Shown in pieces: positions 47,527 through 57,871 of a stretch of DNA of 64,000 bases. The stretch is taken from assembly GCA_037974665.1 (NCBI GenBank), contig CM075773.1, positions 62,588,763 to 62,652,762 on the forward strand, given 5' to 3'. The notes beneath the pieces are model-generated. The model did not search any database. It was not told where the DNA came from and worked only from the letters and a program-made list of their open reading frames with translations. The first letter of the stretch is position 1. Each line of letters opens with the position of its first letter. Position numbers and translations under genes: made by a program. Source of the DNA: Ehretia macrophylla. Lineage: Eukaryota; Streptophyta; Magnoliopsida; Boraginales; Ehretiaceae.

Positions 47527-48543
47527 TTAAAATGCTAGACCTGTATCACCCAATTTTTCTTCCATAACTTTCTGCACACGTTCAGCCATGGAAGGAGTCA
47601 AATAATTCATCCAGTCTCCAATTTCCCCCTTCCTGAAATATGAACTATGTTTAACAGAATAAAGGTTTTCACCTTTCTTATTCACTTCTAAATTCTTAAG
47701 ATTGTCAAAGCTACACAGCTTTATTATCTCTTCAACCAGGCCATTTCTCTCTTCTTCTTCTGAAAAAGGCAACCCTAAGAATTCAGCTATTTTCTTCACC
47801 TCGGAAATTGAATCTTTCTTAAGATCCTCGTATTTTAAGAGAAACACCTTTTGAGGATGCTTTAAGCTCGCATTCCAGTAGCCCAACATGTGTTCCCAAA
47901 AGGGTCCAAAACCGTGTACTCCTTGGCAAAATGATTCCAAAGCCTCTTCAATGAGATGTGACTGCTTTTTTAAAGGATCAGTAGTATTTTCAATGACAAA
48001 ATGCCATTGTGAAACGAACTGATCCAAGGGGTTTCTACAAATATAGATTATACGACATGTTGAATCTAGAATGGAAGTAGGTAAACTATTACAAGGTAGG
48101 TGAGTTGAGAAAATTCTAGGATAAGGAATGCCCTCAAGGTTAGGAATTTGGGCATCTTTATACGTATCAAACTCCAAGAATGGTATGAGTGCATGTGGAT
48201 TTTCGATTATTACGGGACTCTGAGCAAACGGGTACCTGTTTCTGTTAACGATACTAAAAGTGAGTGCTTTTAGCCAGGTGGTACCTGATTTCGGCATAGT
48301 AGCGAGTATGATATCAGTGTCCTTAGCTTGAAAGTGCCTTTGAAAGCGTATTACATTTGGAGTAACAGCTGCAGGACACCTTTGACCATTGTACTGGTAG
48401 TATAAACGGCCGATCCAGGTAGCTTCCTTGGCAACTGCAGGAAGCAATTGCTCATCACTCGGCTCTTCAACTTTTGATTGATGAGAGGGTTGTTGAGTTT
48501 CTGATTTCTCCATGGAAAAGCGAGCGAAAATAAGGCTAGCCAA
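47527..48543 (-). CDS. Cytosolic sulfotransferase, single exon
   Basis: Transfers the sulfonate group of PAPS to a hydroxyl of a small molecule. Plant relatives act on flavonoids, brassinosteroids, desulfo-glucosinolates or hydroxyjasmonate; the substrate cannot be read from sequence. 338 residues, normal for the family. Visible: PKSGTTW at 84-90 (5'-phosphosulfate loop), STHLP with the probable catalytic His148, YICRNPLDQFVSQW with Arg170 and Ser178 (3'-phosphate binding), LLKYEDLKKD, and RKGEIGDW at 304-311 (region IV). No intron, no signal peptide. Two ATG codons are possible, 48543 and 48513 (MEKSE); the second gives 328 residues and starts closer to the family pattern. All key residues are present, so the enzyme is probably active. 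A small repeat lies about 60 bp upstream. Confidence 0.95.
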   Translation of the reverse strand: MASLIFARFSMEKSETQQPSHQSKVEEPSDEQLLPAVAKEATWIGRLYYQYNGQRCPAAVTPNVIRFQRHFQAKDTDIILATMPKSGTTWLKALTFSIVNRNRYPFAQSPVIIENPHALIPFLEFDTYKDAQIPNLEGIPYPRIFSTHLPCNSLPTSILDSTCRIIYICRNPLDQFVSQWHFVIENTTDPLKKQSHLIEEALESFCQGVHGFGPFWEHMLGYWNASLKHPQKVFLLKYEDLKKDSISEVKKIAEFLGLPFSEEEERNGLVEEIIKLCSFDNLKNLEVNKKGENLYSVKHSSYFRKGEIGDWMNYLTPSMAERVQKVMEEKLGDTGLAF

Positions 48544-48603
48544 GATGGAGTGGAGGAGAAAGGAAGATTATTGTCTTGCACGATACAACTCTAGTGCATA
48601 ATA

Positions 48604-48748
48604 TAGTGGTAGATCCAGACACTCAAATTCAGGGCGTGTACTCGTATAATGAGAGAGGTAAGAGTGTGCATTCATACAAACGACAGTGTCTAATATAATA
48701 ATTTTTTTAAAAATATATATATTTTTTTTTCAAGTTAGTCCGCCACTG
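48604..48748. mobile_element. MITE in the sulfotransferase promoter
   Basis: Left end TAGTGGTAGATCCAGAC, right end TAGTCCGCCACTG: imperfect inverted copies of the CAGTGGCGGA terminus seen in other plant repeats. The interior is AT-rich (ATATATATTTTTTTTTTC). It ends 61 bp upstream of the first possible start codon. Confidence 0.6.
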
Positions 48749-49424
48749 CGTATATATCATGCGCAATATGCGGTAATATTGGATCTTGTATTCTCTCTTG
48801 CTTCCTCTGAAACAGCGCATGGTTTCTTTTGTTAGGCGAAACATCCATTATTTTTTTCTCCAAAACCTCTTAAAGTAACGTTTCCAGCTGCAAATTTCAA
48901 GATTTCTTTCCTGGCTCATCCGCGATTTCCTGGAAAGCAAATCTGGGAAGATTTTCTCTCTGGACTCATTAATACAAATAATAAAATTAAATCAGCCCAA
49001 CTGTTTTCTGCTTTCCTTTGTTGGGAAGAAGTTTCGTGTCATGGGTCTCACCTGTTAATGTGAAAATGATAAGAGCTATGACTCATAAGCAATTATGCAA
49101 ATTAAATGGAAGCATGGGTTGCACGGATGACAGATTAGCAATGCGGCGTGCAGTTTATCTCAAAAAACAGTGAGAAAAATTAGAGAGAAAATATTGAGAG
49201 TTTTTCCGGAGTGTTTTCTTCCATATTTATTGTCTGTATTTTGTAATTAAGAATTAATTAGTTTTTTTTACTATTCGAGAGAGTATAATTGTGCTCTCTT
49301 ATATTAGAGAGAAGACCATTGTAAAATATTTTTATACTTAATTGTGATTTTTACCTCAATTTGTTTGTGGGTTTTCACGTATAAATTATTGTGTCTCAAT
49401 TATCATATTTTTATTAGTCTCATT

Positions 49425-49993
49425 TGTTAGAATATACATTTTTTCACATCGAAAAATTAAAAATTCTAAAACTACCTTATAAGATTTTGGTCTACTCCAC
49501 TTGAAACCAATTGATTTTAGGATGAAATTCCATGATTCTTAATATGGTATTAGAGCTGGGCCTTTGGTTCAGTCATATTTATCTGCGTGCGACCCATATC
49601 AAATCAGGTCCATTTGTGTTCAATCTTTCGCGTATTTCATATTTCACGCATCTTCAATCAAATCAGATCTATTTGTGTTCAATCTTTCACGTGTGTCATA
49701 TTCCACACATCTTCAATATTCTACGTGTGTGCTATGTATGTTCAATCTTTCACATGTGTTAATCAATCATGTGCATTCAATCTTTCAAATGTGACTCATC
49801 TCAAAATTAGGTCCACACATATTCAATCTTTCATATGCGACTCCTGTCAAATTAGGCCACACGTGAGGGAGAGTGTTAGAATATACACTTTCTCACATCG
49901 AAAAATCAAAAATTTTAAGACCACCTTATAAGATCCTTAGCTACTCCACCTAAAATCATTTTTTTTTAAGATGGAACTTCAATTATCTTAACA
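49425..49993 (+). mobile_element. Complete TRIM (miniature LTR retrotransposon)
   Basis: 569 bp. The 5' LTR (49425-49544) starts TGTTAGAATATACATT; the 3' LTR (49874-49993) starts the same way and ends ATCTTAACA. Right after the 5' LTR is TGGTATTAGAGC (49545-49556), the initiator-tRNA-Met primer-binding site. The interior has no ORF of note and repeats the theme TTCAATCTTTCACGTGTG several times. CACACGTGAGGGAGAG just before the 3' LTR is the polypurine tract. Flanks TCATT and TTATT are a near duplication. The 5' LTR end appears as TAATA rather than TAACA. With no protein it must rely on enzymes from another element. Confidence 0.88.
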
Positions 49994-50499
49994 TTATTTT
50001 AACTGCATGATACTGATTCACCTTAATCATTCCGCTGATCTGATACCTAACAAATTTATGGTGATTGATTCTAGATGATGGCGGTACTTAAAACTTTGTG
50101 AGGGAAAGATTTCTTTTTGGCAAACTCCAGCAATCTAATATACAAGTGAACCCATAATATGTGAGCCCCACTTTCTATTTTATAGCCAAGAAATTTTCAC
50201 TTTGTAATAGCACGTCATAAAATGTACAATTGAAATTTTTTGGCAGGTTGTCCCATCTACTATCGAATGGTCAAAGAGAGTGAAAGCACTTGGTTACCTC
50301 GTACATTAGATCAATTCACAAATATAATTGACTGATGTAAGTATTCTAATATATCTCAGATGATAATATTTGAATTTACACTGGTAAGACAGCCGACTCA
50401 TGCATTTGTGCAATTACTTAAACGAATAGTAATAATAGTAATAAATTGAATATAGATTATAATATTCATTTCTCGCTAAAATATATATCAATGCTCAAT

Positions 50500-50919
50500 G
50501 GCTCCATTTGTTTATCGTAAAATAATTTATTTATAAAAAATATTTTTAGTAAAAAATATTTTTTTATAAAATAAATATTTTCTTGGGTTCCATTTATTTG
50601 CTGTAAAATAACTTCTTTGGAAAAAATATTTTTCTGAAAATAGAATACTAAAAAATATTTTTTGGTATTTAGATATACAGTAAGTTCCGTAAAATGTTTT
50701 CTTCTCCCAAAGGACATGAAAATATTTTTTTAAATTTTGTACTAGCCGCAATTATTGACCGAAAAATACTTTCCAATTGACCAATTTTTCGTTATTACTA
50801 AACACCGAAAAATTAAGCAAAAGAACCCGACTGAAAAATATTTTTCAGTTGACTAATTTTTCGGTGTTACCAAACACTGAAAAATTAGAAAAATATTTTA
50901 TAGCAAACAAACAGAGCCG
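50500..50919. mobile_element. Harbinger-like MITE, copy 3, duplicated left terminus
   Basis: 420 bp, the most diverged copy. Left end GGCTCCATTTGTTTATCGTA at 50500, repeated as GGTTCCATTTATTTGCTGTA at about 50586 (86 bp). Right end GCAAACAAACAGAGCC. The core carries GTACTAGCCGCAATTATTGA and GTGTTACCAAACACTGA. No target duplication can be recognised. Confidence 0.82.
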
Positions 50920-51189
50920 AGATTTCATCCCAAAATCAAAGTAGTGGAGGATTTTATATACTAGTCTTGAAAGTTATAATTTATCCATAAGAATAATTGG
51001 TTCTCCAATGTTACTTTCATGTATGACACGCGATTGATTATTGAGAAAGCAAGAACGGGTAGAAAAAGTAGCAAATTTAGAAAAGTTTCATAGTCATTAT
51101 CATAAATGATAATAGATTGAACATGAATAGATAACATTAGACAAAGACGTACGACCCAACTTTAATACTATGATAATCTTTGTAAAATC

Positions 51190-51578
51190 CTTAGATTTGT
51201 ACTATGCACCATGTATAAAGATATAAAAGAGAGTGTAATTGAAATAGGAAATATAGAATGGAAGAAACAAGGCAATTTCCAAATGATGCTCTAGTTCTAA
51301 TTTCATGTGATACTTAAAATTATCTCTAAGGCCCCACTTGAACTTTAGGTGTAAGCAGTGACAATAATTAACTAAATTTCGGAAATGAGAGATGTAAAAT
51401 GAGCCACACAGTGAAGATTTTGTGAAGAGTTCAGCAAAGTGTGATTTATTGAGATATGAGTCAACGTAATGAGATGGCAATTATGCTCAATATGTTTGCT
51501 GTGCTTATAAAAAAAATATTATTAGGAGAAATGTGGATGACACTCTTGTTGTTATAAAAGAAAGCGGTAGGGTGTGTT
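51190..51578 (-). pseudogene. Copia remnant, RNase H end of the polyprotein
   Basis: In frames that shift, the minus strand from about 51578 reads HPTAFFYNNKSVIHISPNNI (Copia: CDNQSAIHIA-NP), then NILSIIAI / HIEHNCHLI (KHIEIDCHF), then HFAELFTKSSL (LADIFTK) and LKFKWGL. This is the end of a Ty1/Copia RNase H. Frameshifts and stops show it is dead. It is the downstream half of the element whose upstream half is at 52875-53495. Confidence 0.78.
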
Positions 51579-52697
51579 TGTTAGGATAGATATCCTAGAA
51601 GTCAATTTATTGTAATTTTAAGACATGACGTTTTGTATTGCATTAATTAATATTTAAATAAAGTTTTTAGAATTTTTTTATAGATCTTATTCTTAAGTCA
51701 TTAAAGATATGAGTGACAAGATCTGTAAATTAATGATAGATTTTAAAATAAAGTTTCTGATCATAGGACGAATTAATTGGGCGTTAATTGATCTAGAAGG
51801 ATCAGCATACAGTCTACTATCTTTATTAATATGAGGTATTAATGGTAAGAGCAATGATCTCATATTGCATTAGTACATGTATAAGTTTTTGTTGAAAAAG
51901 AAATGACTGAATATGACCGATCATAGAACAAATTAAATAGATAGTCAATAATATTGTTATATGCTATAATTGTATAATTAATCCTTAAATTTGAGACGCC
52001 ATGATTATCTTGTGTATGAGATACCATAATTTGCTAATGCAATATAGTCTAGTCATAATCATAGATTAGCCCATGTAATTAATGGTCATGATTTATTTCT
52101 ACATGCATATACGTGCGTGTGCAATATAGAATCCATCAACAAGGGGTCCTAGGTTATCTAATAGTTAAGTAACTAGAAATCCTTGGTCGAGGTAGAATAG
52201 TGGAAGTCATGGAGAGTTACTAATTAATTAGGTTTAGTCATATGATTAAGTAAATGAGTTTGACGTCTCTACCCATGGCTCTCACTTAATCAAGACAAAT
52301 CAGGCGGAGGGAATTAATTACATGGTTATTATATATTATAGGATTCGTACGATTGCATTGCATCATTAATTGGGTAGTTATGACATACTCCTAGGTGTCA
52401 CTCATTACTTGTAAAAATTAATTAATCAAAAAGAGTTCTAATTGAATCTTAATATGATTAATATTACTCCACTATCAATTAAATCACACATAATAGAGAT
52501 TCGACATATCAATTAATAGAGAGACCAAATTAAATTAATTAATAAGAACGTCCTGTTTTTGATTTAATTATAGGACTTGTAATAATTAGACTAATAGTCT
52601 AATTAGTTAAACAGTTCAGGTCCAATAGGATTGGACAAGCCCACCATTGACCCTAGGTCAATTATGATCTTATAAATAGAAAAAAGTGATAGACAAT
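51579..52697 (+). mobile_element. Probable LTR-like insertion splitting a Copia remnant
   Basis: Starts TGTTAGGATAGATATCC, a plausible LTR start, and the Copia protein similarity stops exactly there. Near the other end is TCTTATAAATAGAAAA (a TATA box, about 52671), as in the promoter of a plus-oriented LTR. No second LTR, primer-binding site or target duplication was found, so solo LTR is an inference, and a deletion may have removed part of the Copia target. Confidence 0.4.
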
Positions 52698-52711
52698 TTT
52701 GTTACCACTAG

Positions 52712-52860
52712 CTAGAAGCAATTTTTTGAATAGACCTATTCATTAAGCTTAGAACTTAAATCCAAGGTTCCTTGTTTAGTTGGTGCAGGACGTCATTTTG
52801 TACACTGTAAATATTTTTGATCAATGAAACTCTCTTGCTTGTCTAGCAAAAAAAAAAAAA
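52712..52860 (+). mobile_element. 5'-truncated LINE tail with 14-bp target duplication
   Basis: 149 bp ending in 13 A residues. TTTGTTACCACTAG is found at 52698-52711 and again at 52861-52874. The sequence CACTGTAAATATTTTTGATC and AATGAAACTCTC resembles the 3' UTR of plant L1 elements. A long target duplication plus an A tail is the signature of LINE-type target-primed insertion. Confidence 0.85.
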
Positions 52861-52874
52861 TTTGTTACCACTAG

Positions 52875-53495
52875 AGTGCAAAATAACACTTTATTTGTGG
52901 CTTTTCCAAGAAATCAATGAATCACCAAGAAAAACAAAGAAACCAGGGATCCATGACATCCCCAACCCAATCATTATTAGAGTAAACAGAAAGAGAGAGA
53001 TGATTTCAGCAAAAAAAAAAAAGTAAGAGATGAAAACATGAAAGTAGAAAGCCACGATGAAGAGTGGTTCAAAGATAGTGGAATGAATTGAGGAATGATA
53101 TGTACAACATGAGCAATGTTCAGTCTAGTAATTGTAATATAGGTAAGCATAGTAACCAACTAATGATATAAAGTTGGATCACGAAGTTCCACATTGAAAA
53201 CAACAGGAGTTTTGGAAACCTTTCCATCAGAGAAATGGAGAAGAGAGAATGTTGGAGGCATATACACTTGATTTGAGAAATTACATATCAGGAAAAAAAA
53301 GATACACCTACTCCAAGCAGTGACAGTGTTTACGATAACAATGAGATCAATTGTTGCACTATTGGTAGTTAGCATAAAATAATAATGACACATGCTATAT
53401 ATAAGGAGAATAGCATTGACACTGTGTTGAACGGCAAAAAAAATAGAATAGATTGAGAAAGTTATAAATGTATATATATATATAGAAGAAATCAA
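52875..53495 (-). pseudogene. Copia remnant, reverse transcriptase/RNase H region
   Basis: The minus strand reads SKTPVVFNVELR and DPTLYH, then a stop, then LVTMLTYITITRLNIAHVVH (Copia: LVGSLLYLTITRPDIAYAVH), YSNNDWVGD (YSDADWAGD) and, in another frame, GFFVFLGDSLISWKSHK (TGYCFFLGDSLISWKSKKQ). These motifs are in correct Copia order. Several frame changes and stops show decay. A 70-bp imperfect tandem (ATAGAAGAAATC at 53482 and 53552) adjoins upstream. Confidence 0.8.
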
Positions 53496-54382
53496 GAACC
53501 ACTATCACTAATGGTTCTAGAAGACAGAGATAGAGTGGTGTAGTGAAATACATAGAAGAAATCTAGAAGCACCATCAATAGTGGCTCTAGAAGGCAGAGA
53601 ATAAGAGATAATCTACACATAATAAAGTCTTGGTGTAGTAATATATAATGTGAAACCCATACATATGGACTCCGTGACCAAAAATCACAACTACACCAAT
53701 AAGAAGCTAATCTAAATAAGGAAACTAAAAACTATCTTCAAAAAGGAAACTTAAGACTAGTCTATTTTCTTAAATCAAGCCTAAACTTTTTCTTTTTTGC
53801 AAATTAAGTAAGCAAAATTGGATTTCCTGAAAGGAAGAAATACAAGAGTTTGTACAAACGAAGAGAGTTGGCATCAAGCCAACACAAGCATAAAATGCCA
53901 ATCAATGCCAGACAACATGTATGTCTTGATGTTGCCTTTGTTTGTCCTTTCTGGTTAAAAACATGGTTGAGGGTACTGATTGGCATGGGTTTGAATCTTG
54001 ATAAAGATATATTGTAAGTTTTTTCTTTCAATTTTGTTCAGCATCATACATAGTTTTCGAACTCTTTGGGCATCGATTTTGTCCCAGGAACTAAGTACTA
54101 TCGTTGGTGTAATGCTTGCGTAATAACGTGTGTGTCACGGGTTCGAAAGTTCATAGCTATTATGTTTCTTTATTTTCATTTAGTTGCTGTTAGAGAAATA
54201 AGATAGAAAGTTTATATAATGATGCACTACAGCTTAGTCCCAAAAGACAAGCTTGCTTTTGTGGTTAAGTACATGCATAAGGCCGTGAGTGCTGAGGGTC
54301 GATTCTTGGTAGTAGTGAGACTTTTAGTATGTTGCTATCAGTATACATTAAATTTGGTGGAGGTTATGAGCTATAATAATTG
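53496..54382. other. Intergenic repeats, no gene seen
   Basis: Two tRNA-like fragments occur: CACGGGTTCGAAAGTTC near 54137 and GTGGTTAAGTACATGC with GGGTCGATTC near 54260-54305. Both look like eroded SINE promoters rather than tRNA genes, as neither can form a full cloverleaf by eye. Confidence 0.45.
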
Positions 54383-54387
54383 ATGTT

Positions 54388-54687
54388 TGTTATGAAACAT
54401 TGTTAGGTGGATATTTCATCACCTTGTTGAAATTAGAAAACCAAGGAATGAGTTGTAAAGTCCTCTTTTATGGATGAAGTTGGAAGACATCATCATGAGA
54501 AGATATTATTATGTTTAGGATGAAAGATAATGTAACTATTGAAGCTTTGTAATTCTATAAATAGAGAAATTAGAATTAGAGGAAGATGTACATGGGTATG
54601 GATTAAATATAATCTTCTTCTATACATTCTCTTCATTCTTTCTTTACTTTCATAGTTTCATTGTATTTTAGCATTAATTTCATAACA
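54388..54687 (+). repeat. 5' LTR of the Copia element
   Basis: 300 bp; contains CTATAAATAGAG (TATA box, about 54556). It differs from the 3' LTR by about a dozen substitutions and an 11-bp gap after CACCTTGTTG. It is followed by CGTTATCAGCATGAA, where the primer-binding site should be; this is not the usual TGGTATCAGAGC. Confidence 0.93.
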
Positions 54688-57574
54688 CGTTATCAGCATG
54701 AATTAGTCTTTTTTTAATTGCTTATTAAAACTAACCGAGTCACTTTGATCCAATTTATTGTAAAATAGCTTAGTATTGCAAATCTACAACCAATAAGTTG
54801 TTTGCAAGATTTTTTTAAAGTGAGGCAGAAGCTTTTACGAATTCAAGCAGGAGCTTTTCACTCCAAAGGAATTTCTCTTCTCTGGTTATCAAACTAAAGT
54901 CATCCATTTCAAATCCCACCAGAGATCTCCAAAGATCAGGTTGGATGCTTGTGATCTTGAACAGCTAGTGAAGCCTTTGAAAATGAAATGGCTAAATGAT
55001 GAAGACAAACCAACAGGTCGGTTCCTTTTCATAAGGTTAGTTCTGATTAATCTTCTTGTTTTATTCTTCAGTTTTTTTTTTTTTTATAATAACTCTTGGC
55101 AGTGATGATGCTAACAATATTACGTATTTTGGTAGAGTGACTAACATGCATAATGGCTGGCATAACTTTACTGGACTTATCATTTACTTATCAAGTTTTA
55201 AGAACCCAGATCTATAAAAATGTTAATCTAAAAGTATATTGACATAAGTATTGCTCGATTTGTTCTTCTTAATATTTGCTATCATAACTTTACTGGACTT
55301 ATTTTAGCTTTTACTTATCTTCGTTTGTTGCCTCATTAAAACCTTGTTGAAAGTAAGATCAACGAATTGTTTTGCTTATCCATGCCCAAAACTTTTGAGC
55401 TAGGTCCGACTATAAATTAATTAGATATAATAAGTTCTTACTTCTTTAATTAAGGAATACACACTGGTTTTGAACCCAAAAAAAAAAAAAAAGGAGAGGC
55501 TGTGGTACGTACTGTTTAGAGACTACCTTTTTGGTATTGAATCCAAATACAAGCTCTATGGCGATAGATATCTTGGCGATGGGAACCCTTTTGCAAAGAC
55601 TATAGTGGTCAATATTAAGATGATATCTATGAATATGCAAAAGGATGTGTTGTACATGTTTCTTGAAAGACACGTAAATATTTAGTTAATCCATTCATAT
55701 GACTATATGAGGTAATGATTTGATTTGTGTTAGAATTATCTTCTACTGCAGCATAGTGCTATTCCTTTTATGTTGTATCCAAATAAGTAAATAGATAAAC
55801 AATATCTACTTATGCTTAAAAACATATTTTACAGTATTCCTGTGTTACGTTAAAATATTATAATCTTATTTTCAGTCACCGATTTAGTATTTCAAGTCTT
55901 ATTTTGTAATTCGAACAAAAAAAATGAGCTGAACAAAGAGCTCGCTAGATGCAATCTGTTCCACTTTATTGGAAAGATCTGTTGCATTTTTTTTTATGAT
56001 AGTCAAGATTAAAGAAAGGTGACAAAAAGAAAAGAGAAAGAAAAGTAAACAAAAGATGGTAGACAAAAGTTAAAGGTGACAATGATGAAGTACATAATAT
56101 AATAATGGTATGATTGATTCACCATGATTTGTGAACTACGTACTTGAGCTATAATATGCTGAATTTATGAAATGTGTCCATATGTTACGCGGATCGTAGA
56201 AAAGATGCGTACCTTATTTTTGAAGGGGCATTGACCAAGAAATTAGGGTTTGACTTAATACCCTTTTTATTCTTTCTCTTCCTCATTTTGCCACACTCTT
56301 CACTTCTCCATCATCTTTCTCTCATCATCTCCCTCACCTTCAACACTGGAAAAAAAAAAAAAATCAGAGATTAGCAATGGATGAGTGCATGGATTTAGTT
56401 CTAATTTTTGTATGTATATTACTTATGATCCTTATTTATCTCTTCATTCTCTTCAAGGTTATATGCAGAATATAGATGTGAATTTAGTTATAATTGTTGC
56501 AATAAGGATCTACATTATAGATCTGAATCTTTTTTATAAGAGTTATTGTATCCCTATTGTATTTCTTTGTAGTATTTTTAATATTCTCATTAACAAACTT
56601 ATTTGTTACCGAGGAAAAGAAATCACTTATTTAAGATGGGTTATTTTGGATAACTTGTGATTTATGACTTTGGATGATATTATTCATAAGAATATAAATT
56701 TTATATTCTTATATGGAGAATAAATAACAAAATGCACATATCTTATGAAATGAATATATTATTATTTCTATGAAAGTATTAATTGTCAATTTGATGATTT
56801 CTTCTTTATGGGATGAGAAAAATAAACTTTATCCCCGGAGGAGAATAATGAGAAAAAGTATTAAGGAGAAATGACTAGAAATAAGATCTCAAAGTAATAG
56901 TAATATTCACTACAAATATGGTTAAATTGGGAACTTGATAAGTACATATAATATACCAATATATTTCGTTTAATTTTCTTGAATATCAGGGAATGAAAAA
57001 TTATAAGATTTAAGACGAATCATATTGATTATTCAATATTGGATAATGATCTATATTTTAATATTATGTTTTTCTTGTCATATTTTGTTTATGACATTTT
57101 CTGCTACTACCAATCTTATTGAATACTCTAGAAGAGCTATTATTATGTCACTGCTTGATCTTGTGGGTTTTTATCATACAAATATATGAGTAATTGAATA
57201 AAGATATAGTGATCCAAGTATTTTTTTGTATTTATGTGATCACTTATATGAGTGTAACGACAATGAAAGAGGAATTATAAAAAACATTCCTATGAACACC
57301 CATTAATAAACCAGAAGATATTTGATCCAAAGAATTTTACTTTTGGACATGATTGCCTTCGACATCCAGGTACAGTGATGATGAAAAGAATTATGAAAAA
57401 TTCACATGGGCACCCATTAAAGGATTAAAAGATTTTATTATCAAGTGACTTCTCATGTACTGCTTGTGTCCAAGAAAAATTGATTACAAGGCCATCTCCT
57501 ATTGAAATTGGCATTGAAACTCCTATATTTTTGGAAAAGATTTAAGGGGATATATGTGAGCTTATTATTCTATC

Positions 57575-57871
57575 ATGTGGATCATTATGATATTTTATGG
57601 TATTAATAGATGTCTCAATACGATGGTTACAAGCATGTTTACTGTTCACCTGATATGTGATATTTATACAATCAAGAGAATTCATCTTGCTAATGAAGGT
57701 GTATTTGCATTCCAATCATTTAATGATTATTGTATGTCAATTGGGATTAGTATTAAGCATTATATGACTCATACATATACACAACATGGTCTTGCGGAAT
57801 CCTTCATTAAATACTTGCAGCTAATTGTCAGAACAATATTATTGCGAACTAAGTTGCATAGTCCTGTTTGA
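57575..57871 (+). pseudogene. Copia integrase core fragment
   Basis: A 98-residue open frame inside the Copia element with FNDYCMSIGISIKHYMTHTY, THTYTQHGLAESFIKYLQLI and VRTILLRTKLHSPV, matching the DDE core near the conserved HTQNGLAES-like block whose Glu is retained. The first catalytic Asp lies upstream in other frames. Truncated at both ends by stops. Confidence 0.85.

Noticed and set aside
51579..52958. A single LTR from TGTTAGGATA to ATCCATGACA
   Set aside because: The 52880-52980 part encodes Copia RNase H residues on the minus strand and the flanks do not match, so the far border must lie earlier.
54100..54310. Two tRNA-like boxes
   Set aside because: B-box-like sequence is present but no acceptor stem or anticodon arm can be drawn, so these are SINE debris at most.
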